Shown piece after piece: positions 17,812-25,541 of a DNA stretch of 64,000 bases. A program made the position numbers and the translations under genes. Under the pieces are notes generated by a model that saw only the letters and a program-made list of their open reading frames with translations, was not told the origin of the DNA and did not search any database. Numbering within the stretch: position 1 is the stretch's first letter; each line of letters begins with the position of its first letter. The stretch covers positions 47,160 through 111,159 of the forward strand of contig CAJTXU010000001.1 in the NCBI GenBank assembly GCA_910584125.1, read 5' to 3'. Source of the stretch: an uncultured Muribaculaceae bacterium (GTDB lineage Bacteria; Bacteroidota; Bacteroidia; Bacteroidales; Muribaculaceae).

Positions 17812-18984
17812 ATGAACATCACAGGCACAGGATTTTGGCCGATAGCCGAGCGGTCGATGGTGCAGATTGTGCGCCGTCCGATCTACTGGATCGCTATGCT
17901 GGGCCTGCCCCTATTCATGTTCCTCTTCATCACCTCGATGTTCGAGCAGGGCCTGCCCACACGCATCCCCGCCGCCATCGTCGACAAGGACGGGACATCC
18001 CTCTCGCGCGAGATCACGCAGACCCTCGGCGGCATGCAGATGGTCGACCTCACCGAGACGGCCGACTCATACACCCGCGCCCGACATCTGATGCAGGAGG
18101 GCAAGATCTACGGCTTCTTCCTCATCCCCGAGAATTTCCAGTCCGACCTGCTCGCCGGCCGCGCGCCGACCATCACGTTCTATACCAACATGGTCTATTA
18201 CGTGCCCGGCTCGCTTCTCTTCAAGACCTTCAAGTCCACGGCCGTCTACACCAAGGCCGGGGTCGCCGTGTCGGTGGCCCGCGCCGCCGGCCAGAACCCC
18301 GAGGCCGCTGCCCCGCTGCTGCAACCCATCAACATCGCCGCCCGGCCCATCGGAAACCCACAGCTCAACTACGGCATCTACCTCTCCAACTCGTTCATAC
18401 CCGCCGTGCTCCAGCTGATGATTATGCTCGTCACGGTCTTCTCGCTCGGCCAGGAGATCAAATACCACACGTCGACCCAGCTGCTGCGCATGGCCCGAGG
18501 CTCGATAGTCCGCGCCGTCTACGCCAAGCTCGCGCCCCAGACCCTCATCTGGTGGATTGTCGCGATCTTCATGCTCGCCTGGCTCTACAAGTTCAACCAC
18601 TACACCATGCAGGGATCCTGGGGCTGGATGGCACTCTCCGAACTGATGTTCGTCATGGCCGCCCAGAGCTTCGCGCTCTTCGTGTTCTGCATCCTCCCCA
18701 ACCTGAGGCTCTCGCTCTCGGTCTGCGCGCTGACGGGCATCCTCTCGTTCTCGATCGCGGCCTTCTCGTTCCCCGAGGAGAGCATGTATCCGGCCATGAG
18801 CATCTTCAGCTGGCTGATGCCGGTGAGATACAACTTCCTGATTTACGCCGACCAGGCCCTCAACGGCCGCGACATATACTATTCGCGCGTGTGGTTCGCG
18901 GCCTACATAGGCTACATGATCCTGCCGCTTACTATGCTATGGCGGGCGCGCCGCGCGATGGCCCGTCCGGTCTACGCACCCTAA
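17812..18984 (+). CDS. ABC-2 type permease
   Basis: This 390-residue inner-membrane permease has one N-terminal membrane helix (IVRRPIYWIAMLGLPLFMFL), a periplasmic domain of about 130 residues, and five or six C-terminal helices, which is the YhhJ/YbhR arrangement. It is the first of two paralogous permeases. No ATP-binding protein is encoded next to them, so the ATPase must come from elsewhere or the pair works differently. The family assignment is firm. The exported substrate is unknown. Confidence 0.87.
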   Translation: MNITGTGFWPIAERSMVQIVRRPIYWIAMLGLPLFMFLFITSMFEQGLPTRIPAAIVDKDGTSLSREITQTLGGMQMVDLTETADSYTRARHLMQEGKIYGFFLIPENFQSDLLAGRAPTITFYTNMVYYVPGSLLFKTFKSTAVYTKAGVAVSVARAAGQNPEAAAPLLQPINIAARPIGNPQLNYGIYLSNSFIPAVLQLMIMLVTVFSLGQEIKYHTSTQLLRMARGSIVRAVYAKLAPQTLIWWIVAIFMLAWLYKFNHYTMQGSWGWMALSELMFVMAAQSFALFVFCILPNLRLSLSVCALTGILSFSIAAFSFPEESMYPAMSIFSWLMPVRYNFLIYADQALNGRDIYYSRVWFAAYIGYMILPLTMLWRARRAMARPVYAP

Positions 18985-18994
18985 TCCCGCCGTT

Positions 18995-20206
18995 ATGAAA
19001 AAGATCAAGCTCTTCATATTAGGACTCTTCCGGGTGTACTGCCGCGAGTTCAAGCTCGTGCTCCACGACCCGGGCGTCATACTGTTCATCACGTTCCTGC
19101 CGCTCGTCTACCCCATCATCTACTCGCTGATCTACAATCCCGAGATTGTCAAGGAGGTGCCGATGGTGGTGATCGACGACGACCGCACGCCGCTGAGCCG
19201 CGAGCTGGTGCGCAACCTCGACGCCTGCGACCAGGTGTGGGTGCGCGGATATGCCGCCGACCTCCCCGAGGCCCGTCGCGCCATGGACAGCCACAAATGC
19301 TTCGCCATACTCGAGATTCCCTCTGGATTCGAGCGCAAGGTAGGACGCTCGGAGACGGCCGACGCCGTGATGTATTGCGACATGTCGCTGCTGCTGCGAT
19401 ACCGGGGCTTTCTCGTCGCCACCACCGAGGTGATGCAGGCCATGGGCAGCGAGCTCCTGGCCGAGGACATAAACGCGCTGGCCCCCCTGGCCGGCACGAT
19501 CGTCACCGGCGACCTCCTCCCCATCGAGAACGAACCCATGGGCAACATCCGCGGAGGCTTCGACTCGTTCATCATGCCCGGCGTCCTGATCCTCATCCTA
19601 CACCAGTGCATCGTCCTCGCCATCGGAATGATCGGCGGCGCTCGCCGCGAAAAATCAAGCCTCACCGGATACAACCCGCACAACAATTCGCGTTATGTCA
19701 TGGGGACGATGCTGGGCAAGTCGCTCTGTTATTTCACACTGTTGATTGTGCCCTCCATCTTCATGATCCATTACGTGCCGATGATGTTCCGCTTCCCTAT
19801 GGCCGGCGACATATGGCAGGAGATGGCTTTCCTGCTCCCGATGTCGTTCGCCTGCTTCGGGCTGGGATTCGTGTTCCAGGCGTTCGTCACCGAGCGCGAG
19901 TCGGTGTTCGTCAGCTGGGTGGTCACCTCGCTGATCTTCCTGCTCCTCTCGGGTCTCATCTGGCCCCGCTACGACATGTCGCCCGTCTGGAGGGCTCTCT
20001 CCGACATATGCCCGTCGTCATGGGCCGTCGAGGGTTTCGTCAAGATGAACTCCAACGGCGCCTCGATCTCGCAGGTCGGACATGAGTATCTGATGCTCTG
20101 GATCCTCGCCGTGGCATGGAACGCCGCCGGATACTGCGCGCAGAAATGGTTCATGGGCCTCCCGAAGCAATCGAAAGAAACCCAAACCGACCGTCAGACC
20201 GCCTGA
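18995..20206 (+). CDS. ABC-2 type permease (second paralogue)
   Basis: The protein is 403 residues with the same topology as its upstream neighbour: helix one (DPGVILFITFLPLVYPIIYS), a periplasmic domain (VVIDDDRTPLSRELVRNLDA), then a C-terminal helix bundle. A 10-bp gap separates it from the first permease. Its TGA overlaps the following acyltransferase start (TGATG), which suggests translational coupling of the efflux operon to lipid A synthesis. Confidence 0.87.
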   Translation: MKKIKLFILGLFRVYCREFKLVLHDPGVILFITFLPLVYPIIYSLIYNPEIVKEVPMVVIDDDRTPLSRELVRNLDACDQVWVRGYAADLPEARRAMDSHKCFAILEIPSGFERKVGRSETADAVMYCDMSLLLRYRGFLVATTEVMQAMGSELLAEDINALAPLAGTIVTGDLLPIENEPMGNIRGGFDSFIMPGVLILILHQCIVLAIGMIGGARREKSSLTGYNPHNNSRYVMGTMLGKSLCYFTLLIVPSIFMIHYVPMMFRFPMAGDIWQEMAFLLPMSFACFGLGFVFQAFVTERESVFVSWVVTSLIFLLLSGLIWPRYDMSPVWRALSDICPSSWAVEGFVKMNSNGASISQVGHEYLMLWILAVAWNAAGYCAQKWFMGLPKQSKETQTDRQTA

Positions 20207-21141
20207 TGAACCTCACCGAACGAATCACCTACCACCTGCTCCATTCCCTGCTCTGGTGCCTGTCGCTGCTGCCGCTCCGCGCCATGTATGTCATCTCCGA
20301 CGCCGTGGCCTGGATCCTGCGCCGCGTGGCCCGCTACCGCCTGCGAGTGGTGCGCGACAACCTTGAGTCGTCGTTTCCCGAAAAGTCCAAGCGCGAGCTC
20401 CGCGACATCGAGCGCCGCTTCTACGGCTTCCTCGCCGACTACTTCTTCGAAACCGTCAAGATGCTCACCATGAGCCGCCGCCAGATGATGCGCCGCCTCA
20501 CGGTGGAGAACATCGAGATGGTCGACGACGCCGTGGCCCGGGGCCGCAGCGTGACGCTGCTGCTCGGCCACTACTGCAACTGGGAATGGGTCAGCTCGCT
20601 GCCGATGCGCTTCACGCCCGGAACCGTCGGCGCCCAGGTATACCATTACCTCCACAACAAGGCCATGGACCGCATCTTCATGAAGATCCGCACCCGCTTC
20701 GACTCGCACAACATCGAGATGAACGACATCATGCGCTTCCTGATAGACCACAAGCGCCGGGGCGTGCCCACCGTCACCGGCTTCATCGCCGACCAGTGTC
20801 CTAAATACGACATCCATCTCTTCGTCGACTTTCTGGGCCACGACACGGGCGTCTACACAGGCCCCGAACGCATCGCCCGCTTCCTCGACTCGGAGGTGCT
20901 GTTCTGCCACATGCGCCGCGACCGCCGCGGCCATTACGTGCTGCGTTTCGTGCCCGTGACGCTCGAGCCCAAGCGCGAGGCGACATTCGACATCACGCGC
21001 GCCTACATCGACCTGCTCGAGAAGAACATCCGCGAGGCGCCGCAATACTGGCTCTGGAGCCACCGCCGCTGGAAGCGCACCCGAGCCGACTTCTACGAGC
21101 ACTGGGGCGAGCACGCCGACAAGATGCTCTCACACCTGTGA
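20206..21141 (+). CDS. LpxL/HtrB-type lipid A acyltransferase
   Basis: This 311-residue protein belongs to the lauroyl/myristoyl acyltransferase family that adds secondary acyl chains to lipid A. It has one N-terminal hydrophobic segment (LLHSLLWCLSLLPLRAMYVI), the catalytic HX4E-type motif in LLGHYCNWEW, and the downstream pattern FIADQCPKYD with GPERIARFLDSEV. The start at 20206 overlaps the permease stop. Upstream in-frame starts lie inside the permease gene. Whether it transfers one specific chain length cannot be read from the sequence. Confidence 0.87.
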   Translation: MNLTERITYHLLHSLLWCLSLLPLRAMYVISDAVAWILRRVARYRLRVVRDNLESSFPEKSKRELRDIERRFYGFLADYFFETVKMLTMSRRQMMRRLTVENIEMVDDAVARGRSVTLLLGHYCNWEWVSSLPMRFTPGTVGAQVYHYLHNKAMDRIFMKIRTRFDSHNIEMNDIMRFLIDHKRRGVPTVTGFIADQCPKYDIHLFVDFLGHDTGVYTGPERIARFLDSEVLFCHMRRDRRGHYVLRFVPVTLEPKREATFDITRAYIDLLEKNIREAPQYWLWSHRRWKRTRADFYEHWGEHADKMLSHL

Positions 21142-21197
21142 CAAATAGCACCGGAACTGAAAGAGCCCTTTATGACGCCATTTCTCCGGCTACAGTG

Positions 21198-21230
21198 AAA
21201 AAATCAGGGGTGTCCGCGCGGACACCCCTG
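21198..21230 (-). terminator. Terminator of the DUF2135-like lipoprotein gene
   Basis: CAGGGGTGTCCGC/GCGGACACCCCTG is a perfect 26-base palindrome (21205-21230). On the minus strand it is followed by six T residues. It separates two convergent genes and may stop transcripts from both sides. Confidence 0.8.
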
Positions 21231-21256
21231 ATAATTAGCCATTTGCCATTACAGCC

Positions 21257-22339
21257 TCAGTCGGCGATTTCGTTGATGTGGTTGCGGACTTTCGCCGCCT
21301 CGCTTTCGCTCATGGCGCTTCCTTTGAGCGTGAAGATGCCGTTGCCGATGCGCACGCTGCGCTCGTTGCCCAGACCTATGCCCAGAAGCGTCTCGTAGTC
21401 GCCGCCCGCACGCGAGCCGTCAACCGTAGGATCGGGAAGCTGTCCGTCAGCGTCGTTAATCTTGAATGTCATCACCACAGTGTAGTCGCCGTTACCGGCC
21501 CCTGCGCGATATGTTCCGCGTGCCGGGTTGCGGCCCGTAAGCGTCGGAATGATGTTGCCCTTGTAGCGCGCCACGATCAGCCAGTCGGTAGGGATGCTGC
21601 TGTCGCAGTTGCGATACATGTCGACCACCACTGTATACTCGCCGTTCATGACGAACTGCTCCGGGATCACGATATTCTCGTTGTTCAGACCGTCGATGCT
21701 GCAGGCGGCGTTCGAGTCGTGGTCGAGACCGAACGAGCCAAGAAGGTCGCCGTTCTCATCATAGACATCGCCGCCACGGTTGCCGTAGTAGATGTGCAGG
21801 CCGTTCGGGCAGATGAGATGCAGATCGACGTCCTTTTCGTTCTCGAACGTCAGGTTGATGGCGAGGTCGCCCTCCATACTCTCCACGAACTCTATGTGTT
21901 TCTCGACGGCCTCGGTGTAGATGCCGCTTATTGTCCTCGCGCTGAGCACCATCGTGATGTCATCGCCGAGCTCGCTCGAATACATCACGGGGATAAGGTA
22001 GCTGTAGCGGTTACTCGAGCTCGCGTTCTCGTCGGGCTGGGAGGCGTATTCCAGATAGCCGTCGACGCCCTCGACCGAGACGAAGAACTTCTCGCACTCC
22101 TCGGGCGAGGAGATGGAGATGAAGTTCATGCCGCCGGCCAGCGCGCGGTCGTTGCACTGCACGCTGCCGATAGCCGCGTCGCCCTCGGGCTGTTCGCCAC
22201 TGCGATACTCTGCACCTTCGATCGAGAAATACTTCGTCTCGAGTTCCGGTTCGTCGTCCTTGTCGCTGCAGGAGCTGAATCCCGCCGACATCAGCACGGC
22301 GCAGAGCGCCGCCGCCGAATTCTTGTAGAAATTTGTCAT
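21257..22339 (-). CDS. Secreted lipoprotein with DUF2135-like domain
   Basis: The protein is 360 residues. The lipoprotein signal is MTNFYKNSAAALCAVLMSAG followed by FSSC, whose Cys should be lipidated. An acidic stretch, DKDDEPELE, follows and resembles a surface-export signal of Bacteroidota lipoproteins. The middle carries DVDLHLICPNGLHIYYGNRGG, the DUF2135 signature (YfaP-like beta-sandwich), with NGEYTVVVDMY and DYTVVMTF as later strands. Start 22339 is chosen because it gives a clean lipobox. The ligand and partner are unknown. Confidence 0.8.
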   Translation of the reverse strand: MTNFYKNSAAALCAVLMSAGFSSCSDKDDEPELETKYFSIEGAEYRSGEQPEGDAAIGSVQCNDRALAGGMNFISISSPEECEKFFVSVEGVDGYLEYASQPDENASSSNRYSYLIPVMYSSELGDDITMVLSARTISGIYTEAVEKHIEFVESMEGDLAINLTFENEKDVDLHLICPNGLHIYYGNRGGDVYDENGDLLGSFGLDHDSNAACSIDGLNNENIVIPEQFVMNGEYTVVVDMYRNCDSSIPTDWLIVARYKGNIIPTLTGRNPARGTYRAGAGNGDYTVVMTFKINDADGQLPDPTVDGSRAGGDYETLLGIGLGNERSVRIGNGIFTLKGSAMSESEAAKVRNHINEIAD

Positions 22340-22402
22340 TCCGTTTGTTGTTAATGGTTGATATTTGTGTGTTATCTGCTCTGAGTTTATGTAGACCCGC
22401 CA

Positions 22403-22410
22403 CAAAGGTA
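22403..22410 (-). promoter_or_regulatory. -7 element of the lipoprotein gene
   Basis: On the minus strand TACCTTTG matches TAnnTTTG and lies about 65 bp upstream of the lipoprotein start codon. Confidence 0.65.
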
Positions 22411-22488
22411 CAAATTCTTTTTGACATTTCCATCACGGTTTTGCCGTATGTGCATAAAAAAGTGAAAAATCACCTAATTTATATTGAG

Positions 22489-22519
22489 AAAAAGGGCGCC
22501 CCTGCAAAGGGACGCCCTT
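22489..22519 (-). terminator. Terminator of the choice-of-anchor J protein gene
   Basis: AAGGGCG (22492-22498) pairs with CGCCCTT (22513-22519), with CCCT/AGGG nested inside. On the minus strand five T residues follow. It sits 24 bp past that gene's stop. Confidence 0.8.
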
Positions 22520-22542
22520 GTTTGTCAGGAATATGACGCGGG

Positions 22543-24852
22543 TCAGAGCACGAGCTTGCGGCTCTTGCCGTCGGCGTAGCGCACGATGTAGACGCCGTGG
22601 GTCAGCTGGCCTGCCTCCACCTTCTCGCCGGCGAGATTGTAGATGGCCTCTACCTGACCGGAGGTCTCAAGGTCGGTGATGTCCTTGATGCTGCCGACGC
22701 CGGGGTTGACCTTAAGCGTCTTCGACACGCCGGGGGCCGTGAGCGTGATCTCGCATTCGGTCAGTTCCTTGCCCTCGGCTGCGCTGAGTGTCAGCACGGC
22801 CTCGTGGTATCTGCCCTCGACCTTCGCGTTGAGCGTCTCGGGAGCGTTGACCGTGATGTCGGCGCCGTCGTAATATGATCCGAGAGCCACCTGCGCGGGC
22901 GTGCCGTCTACGGGGACGGTCACGTTCTCGTCGGCGCAATCGAGCCAGGGATAGCAGCCGTGGAGCGTGAACGCGAAGCAGCTGTAGATCGGACCCTCGG
23001 GACCCTCGACCATGGCGGTCGTGGTGTAGCTGCGGCGGTATTCGGTGTCGCCGCCGAGCTTGTTCATCGTCTCCAGATAAGCGAAGGCGCGCTCCACATC
23101 GGGATGCTGCGACTGCACGGGCGCGAAATATTCCACACCCTCGCCGTTGAAGCCGGTGAAGCGCAGGTAGTAGCCCACATGGCTGTCATCAATCACAACG
23201 GGAGCGTCGAACGTGAAGGGAATCGTGAACGTGTCGTTGACACCCTCGCCGAGCTTGACGATCACCTGCTCAGACGTGCACTTGGCCGATGCCAGCGGAG
23301 TCTCGAGGGGCTCGAAGTCGTCGTTGAGAGGGATGATCTCGATGTTGAACTCGGGAGTGCCCGTGATCTTGCCGATGGCGTTGAGATGCACGCCCTCGAT
23401 TACGAGCGGAGCCTTGGGGGCCGCGACGAAGTTGATCAGAGCCACAACCTTGACGTCATCGCCATCCTCGGCCATACCGTTCGACTTGAGGTTGAGCCAG
23501 TAACGGTCGGAATTGACGTTGTAGCCGAACACAGGTATGGCCATGTCGCCGATGGTCTCGTCCTCGACGATGGTGACGCCGATGTCGCTCTTCTCGGTGT
23601 TGAAGGGGAGCATGCCGAAGTGGTACATATTGCCCTGGATCTCGAAGTCAGGGCGGCCGCCGGCCTGCAGGTATTTCGGCAGGGCGGCATAACTGCCCTC
23701 GGTCGCGCCGGGAGCGCTGGCGCGAAGCACCGGCATGTAATACATGTTGTTGCGGCGCGTGAATTCAGACGTGTAGTCAGGGGCGTACTCCACGGAGAGG
23801 CTGTACTGGTCGTCAGAGGTCGCCCAGTCGTTGGTGGCCGGGTCATGGTAGTCCCACGCATAGGTCGCCTCGACCGAACTCATGTTCTCGAATGTGATGG
23901 GGGCATGCACAGGATAGATGGCGAATGGACTGTTGAGCGACGTCCACGACTCGTCGGCCTGGAAGCCGAAATAGAGCGCGTCCATAGGCTCCATGTAATA
24001 TACGCCCTCAAGGTTGGGAAGGCCCACGGTGACGCAGTCGATGGCGAGGGTGTCGGCATCGGTGGCCGCGTAGCGGAAGGCGATCTCGACATTCTTGCCG
24101 GCATATTCGGCGAGGGACACGATGAACTCATGGTAACCGTCCACGTAGAGGAGTTCCTCGGGAGTCATCTCGGCATAGACATCGGTCATGCTCCAGATCT
24201 GGGTCCACTCTCCGCCGTCCACACGGACTTCAACCGTGAGGTCGCCGACAGTGGTGGGATCTCCGATCCACGACATCGAATCCCAATCGACATTGGTGGT
24301 GTCGAAGAAGAAGAAAGGATGCGCGAAGAGCTGGAACGACAGCTGCTCGTTCTCCTTGATGGTCAGCGCGGGGGTGACGACACGCTCATCCTGAGGGATG
24401 CCCGACTGGCTGAAACCGATGGCGAGGGCGAGCTGGCCGTCGGGAGGAGTGGGGAAAACGAAACCGTCGGCGACCGATGCACCCCAGGTGGCTCCCGGCT
24501 CAAGGCCTTCGCCGCTGTTGGAGATGCGCGACCAACCCTCGGGGATGTCGGTGCCGAGGCTCGGGTCGCAGTTTTCGAAACTTTCGAAGAGCGAGATGCC
24601 CTCGGCGGCCTCGGCCTGACGCGAAGCGGCGCGGCTTATGGGGCGGATCGTCTGGCGCGACGAAGCGGCGGCCGTCTGGCGGCCGTCAAGATGCCTCATA
24701 GGGCGGACAACCGACTGATTCCTGGTCTTGTTGACGGCCTTCACCGTCTTGAACTCGTTGGCGGCGAAACGGATACCGTCGCCGACTGTCGATGCGAGCA
24801 TAAGGGCGGGAGACGCCATCACACCCATCGCGATAAGTAGCTTGTGAGTCAT
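22543..24852 (-). CDS. Secreted choice-of-anchor J (MAM-like) protein with C-terminal sorting domain
   Basis: The protein is 769 residues. A signal peptide (MTHKLLIAMGVMASPALMLA) is followed by a linker. A jelly-roll region of the choice-of-anchor J type starts at SLFESFENCDPSLGTDIPEGW and includes DERVVTPALTIKENEQLSFQL. Several beta-sandwich segments follow. The end, AIYNLAGEKVEAGQLTHGVY then IVRYADGKSRKLVL, is a type-A C-terminal sorting domain of the Por (type IX) secretion kind. It is therefore likely delivered to the cell surface. The ligand is unknown. Its leader appears unusually long and holds an inverted-repeat element. Confidence 0.78.
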   Translation of the reverse strand: MTHKLLIAMGVMASPALMLASTVGDGIRFAANEFKTVKAVNKTRNQSVVRPMRHLDGRQTAAASSRQTIRPISRAASRQAEAAEGISLFESFENCDPSLGTDIPEGWSRISNSGEGLEPGATWGASVADGFVFPTPPDGQLALAIGFSQSGIPQDERVVTPALTIKENEQLSFQLFAHPFFFFDTTNVDWDSMSWIGDPTTVGDLTVEVRVDGGEWTQIWSMTDVYAEMTPEELLYVDGYHEFIVSLAEYAGKNVEIAFRYAATDADTLAIDCVTVGLPNLEGVYYMEPMDALYFGFQADESWTSLNSPFAIYPVHAPITFENMSSVEATYAWDYHDPATNDWATSDDQYSLSVEYAPDYTSEFTRRNNMYYMPVLRASAPGATEGSYAALPKYLQAGGRPDFEIQGNMYHFGMLPFNTEKSDIGVTIVEDETIGDMAIPVFGYNVNSDRYWLNLKSNGMAEDGDDVKVVALINFVAAPKAPLVIEGVHLNAIGKITGTPEFNIEIIPLNDDFEPLETPLASAKCTSEQVIVKLGEGVNDTFTIPFTFDAPVVIDDSHVGYYLRFTGFNGEGVEYFAPVQSQHPDVERAFAYLETMNKLGGDTEYRRSYTTTAMVEGPEGPIYSCFAFTLHGCYPWLDCADENVTVPVDGTPAQVALGSYYDGADITVNAPETLNAKVEGRYHEAVLTLSAAEGKELTECEITLTAPGVSKTLKVNPGVGSIKDITDLETSGQVEAIYNLAGEKVEAGQLTHGVYIVRYADGKSRKLVL

Positions 24853-24985
24853 AAGAGTTATTTTGATGTTAGTATTTTGCTTTTGATGCTAATATTGTAA
24901 TATTCTTATTAGAAGCCTACAAGCTATAAGTTATATGTCAAAAGTTATCACTTACATAGCCCGTATTACTTCTTACTTAATACTT

Positions 24986-25214
24986 AAGTAAGTGTTCAAA
25001 TTAAACCGATAGTAAGTGATTATAATCTTGCATATCATCTGCTTGCTCTTTTTGGCATCTTTGGCTTTGTCGTTCGGTCGCATAGCTCGCTATGCTCCCT
25101 CACTCCGCAGCCAATTGAAAATCGGCGAATGACCGCTGAACACAATAAGACATGAGCCAAATATGCTCAAAAATAGCTTCGCATCTGATATGCATTTAAT
25201 TTGACCACTTACTT
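24986..25214. mobile_element. MITE-like element with 20-bp terminal inverted repeats
   Basis: The left end AAGTAAGTGTTCAAATTAAA (24986-25005) is the reverse complement of the right end (25195-25214) with one mismatch. Sub-terminal segments with GCATATCATCTGC and GCATATCAGATGC also face each other. The 229-bp interior has a GCATAGCTCGCTATGC palindrome and no open frame. This is the architecture of a non-autonomous transposable element. The outer 'aagtaagt' bases could partly come from the local micro-repeat. No transposase or target duplication was found. Confidence 0.5.
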
Positions 25215-25292
25215 ATTGCTTATCCCATATTACTTCTTATATTACTTCTTACTTATTACATTTATTGTTGCCATCGTTATGCGATTACGCCA

Positions 25293-25300
25293 CAAAGATA
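25293..25300 (-). promoter_or_regulatory. -7 element upstream of the choice-of-anchor J gene
   Basis: The minus-strand sequence TATCTTTG fits TAnnTTTG. It lies about 440 bp before the start codon at 24852, and the MITE-like element falls in between. If it is used, the mRNA leader contains that element. Confidence 0.5.
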
Positions 25301-25541
25301 CGAATTATTTTTGACAAACCGCGCAAAAGCCCCACCTCAACCCGATTATTTAAGTATTTATAACGCGAGTTCGGGATAAGTCTTTATTTCAATCTGATAT
25401 GGAGTCGTCGCACACAATGTCGAAAAGACATCTCCTGTGTAGCTGATTCTCTGGCCTTGAAGCCATATCGCGTACCCCCCGGGTCTCTGGTTCTATGGTC
25501 TTAAAGACTTGTCGCGCAGCACTCTGATCATTTATCATTAA

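Larger units (their letters stand above)
24853..25541. other. 689-bp non-coding region
   Basis: No gene is visible. It holds micro-repeats of 'ttactt' and 'attacttctt' (24940-24985 and 25211-25260), an inverted-repeat-bounded element (24986-25214) and a -7 promoter box on the minus strand (25293-25300). Some 240 bp (25301-25541) lie next to the DUF5686 stop, in which I see only short imperfect inverted repeats. Confidence 0.7.
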
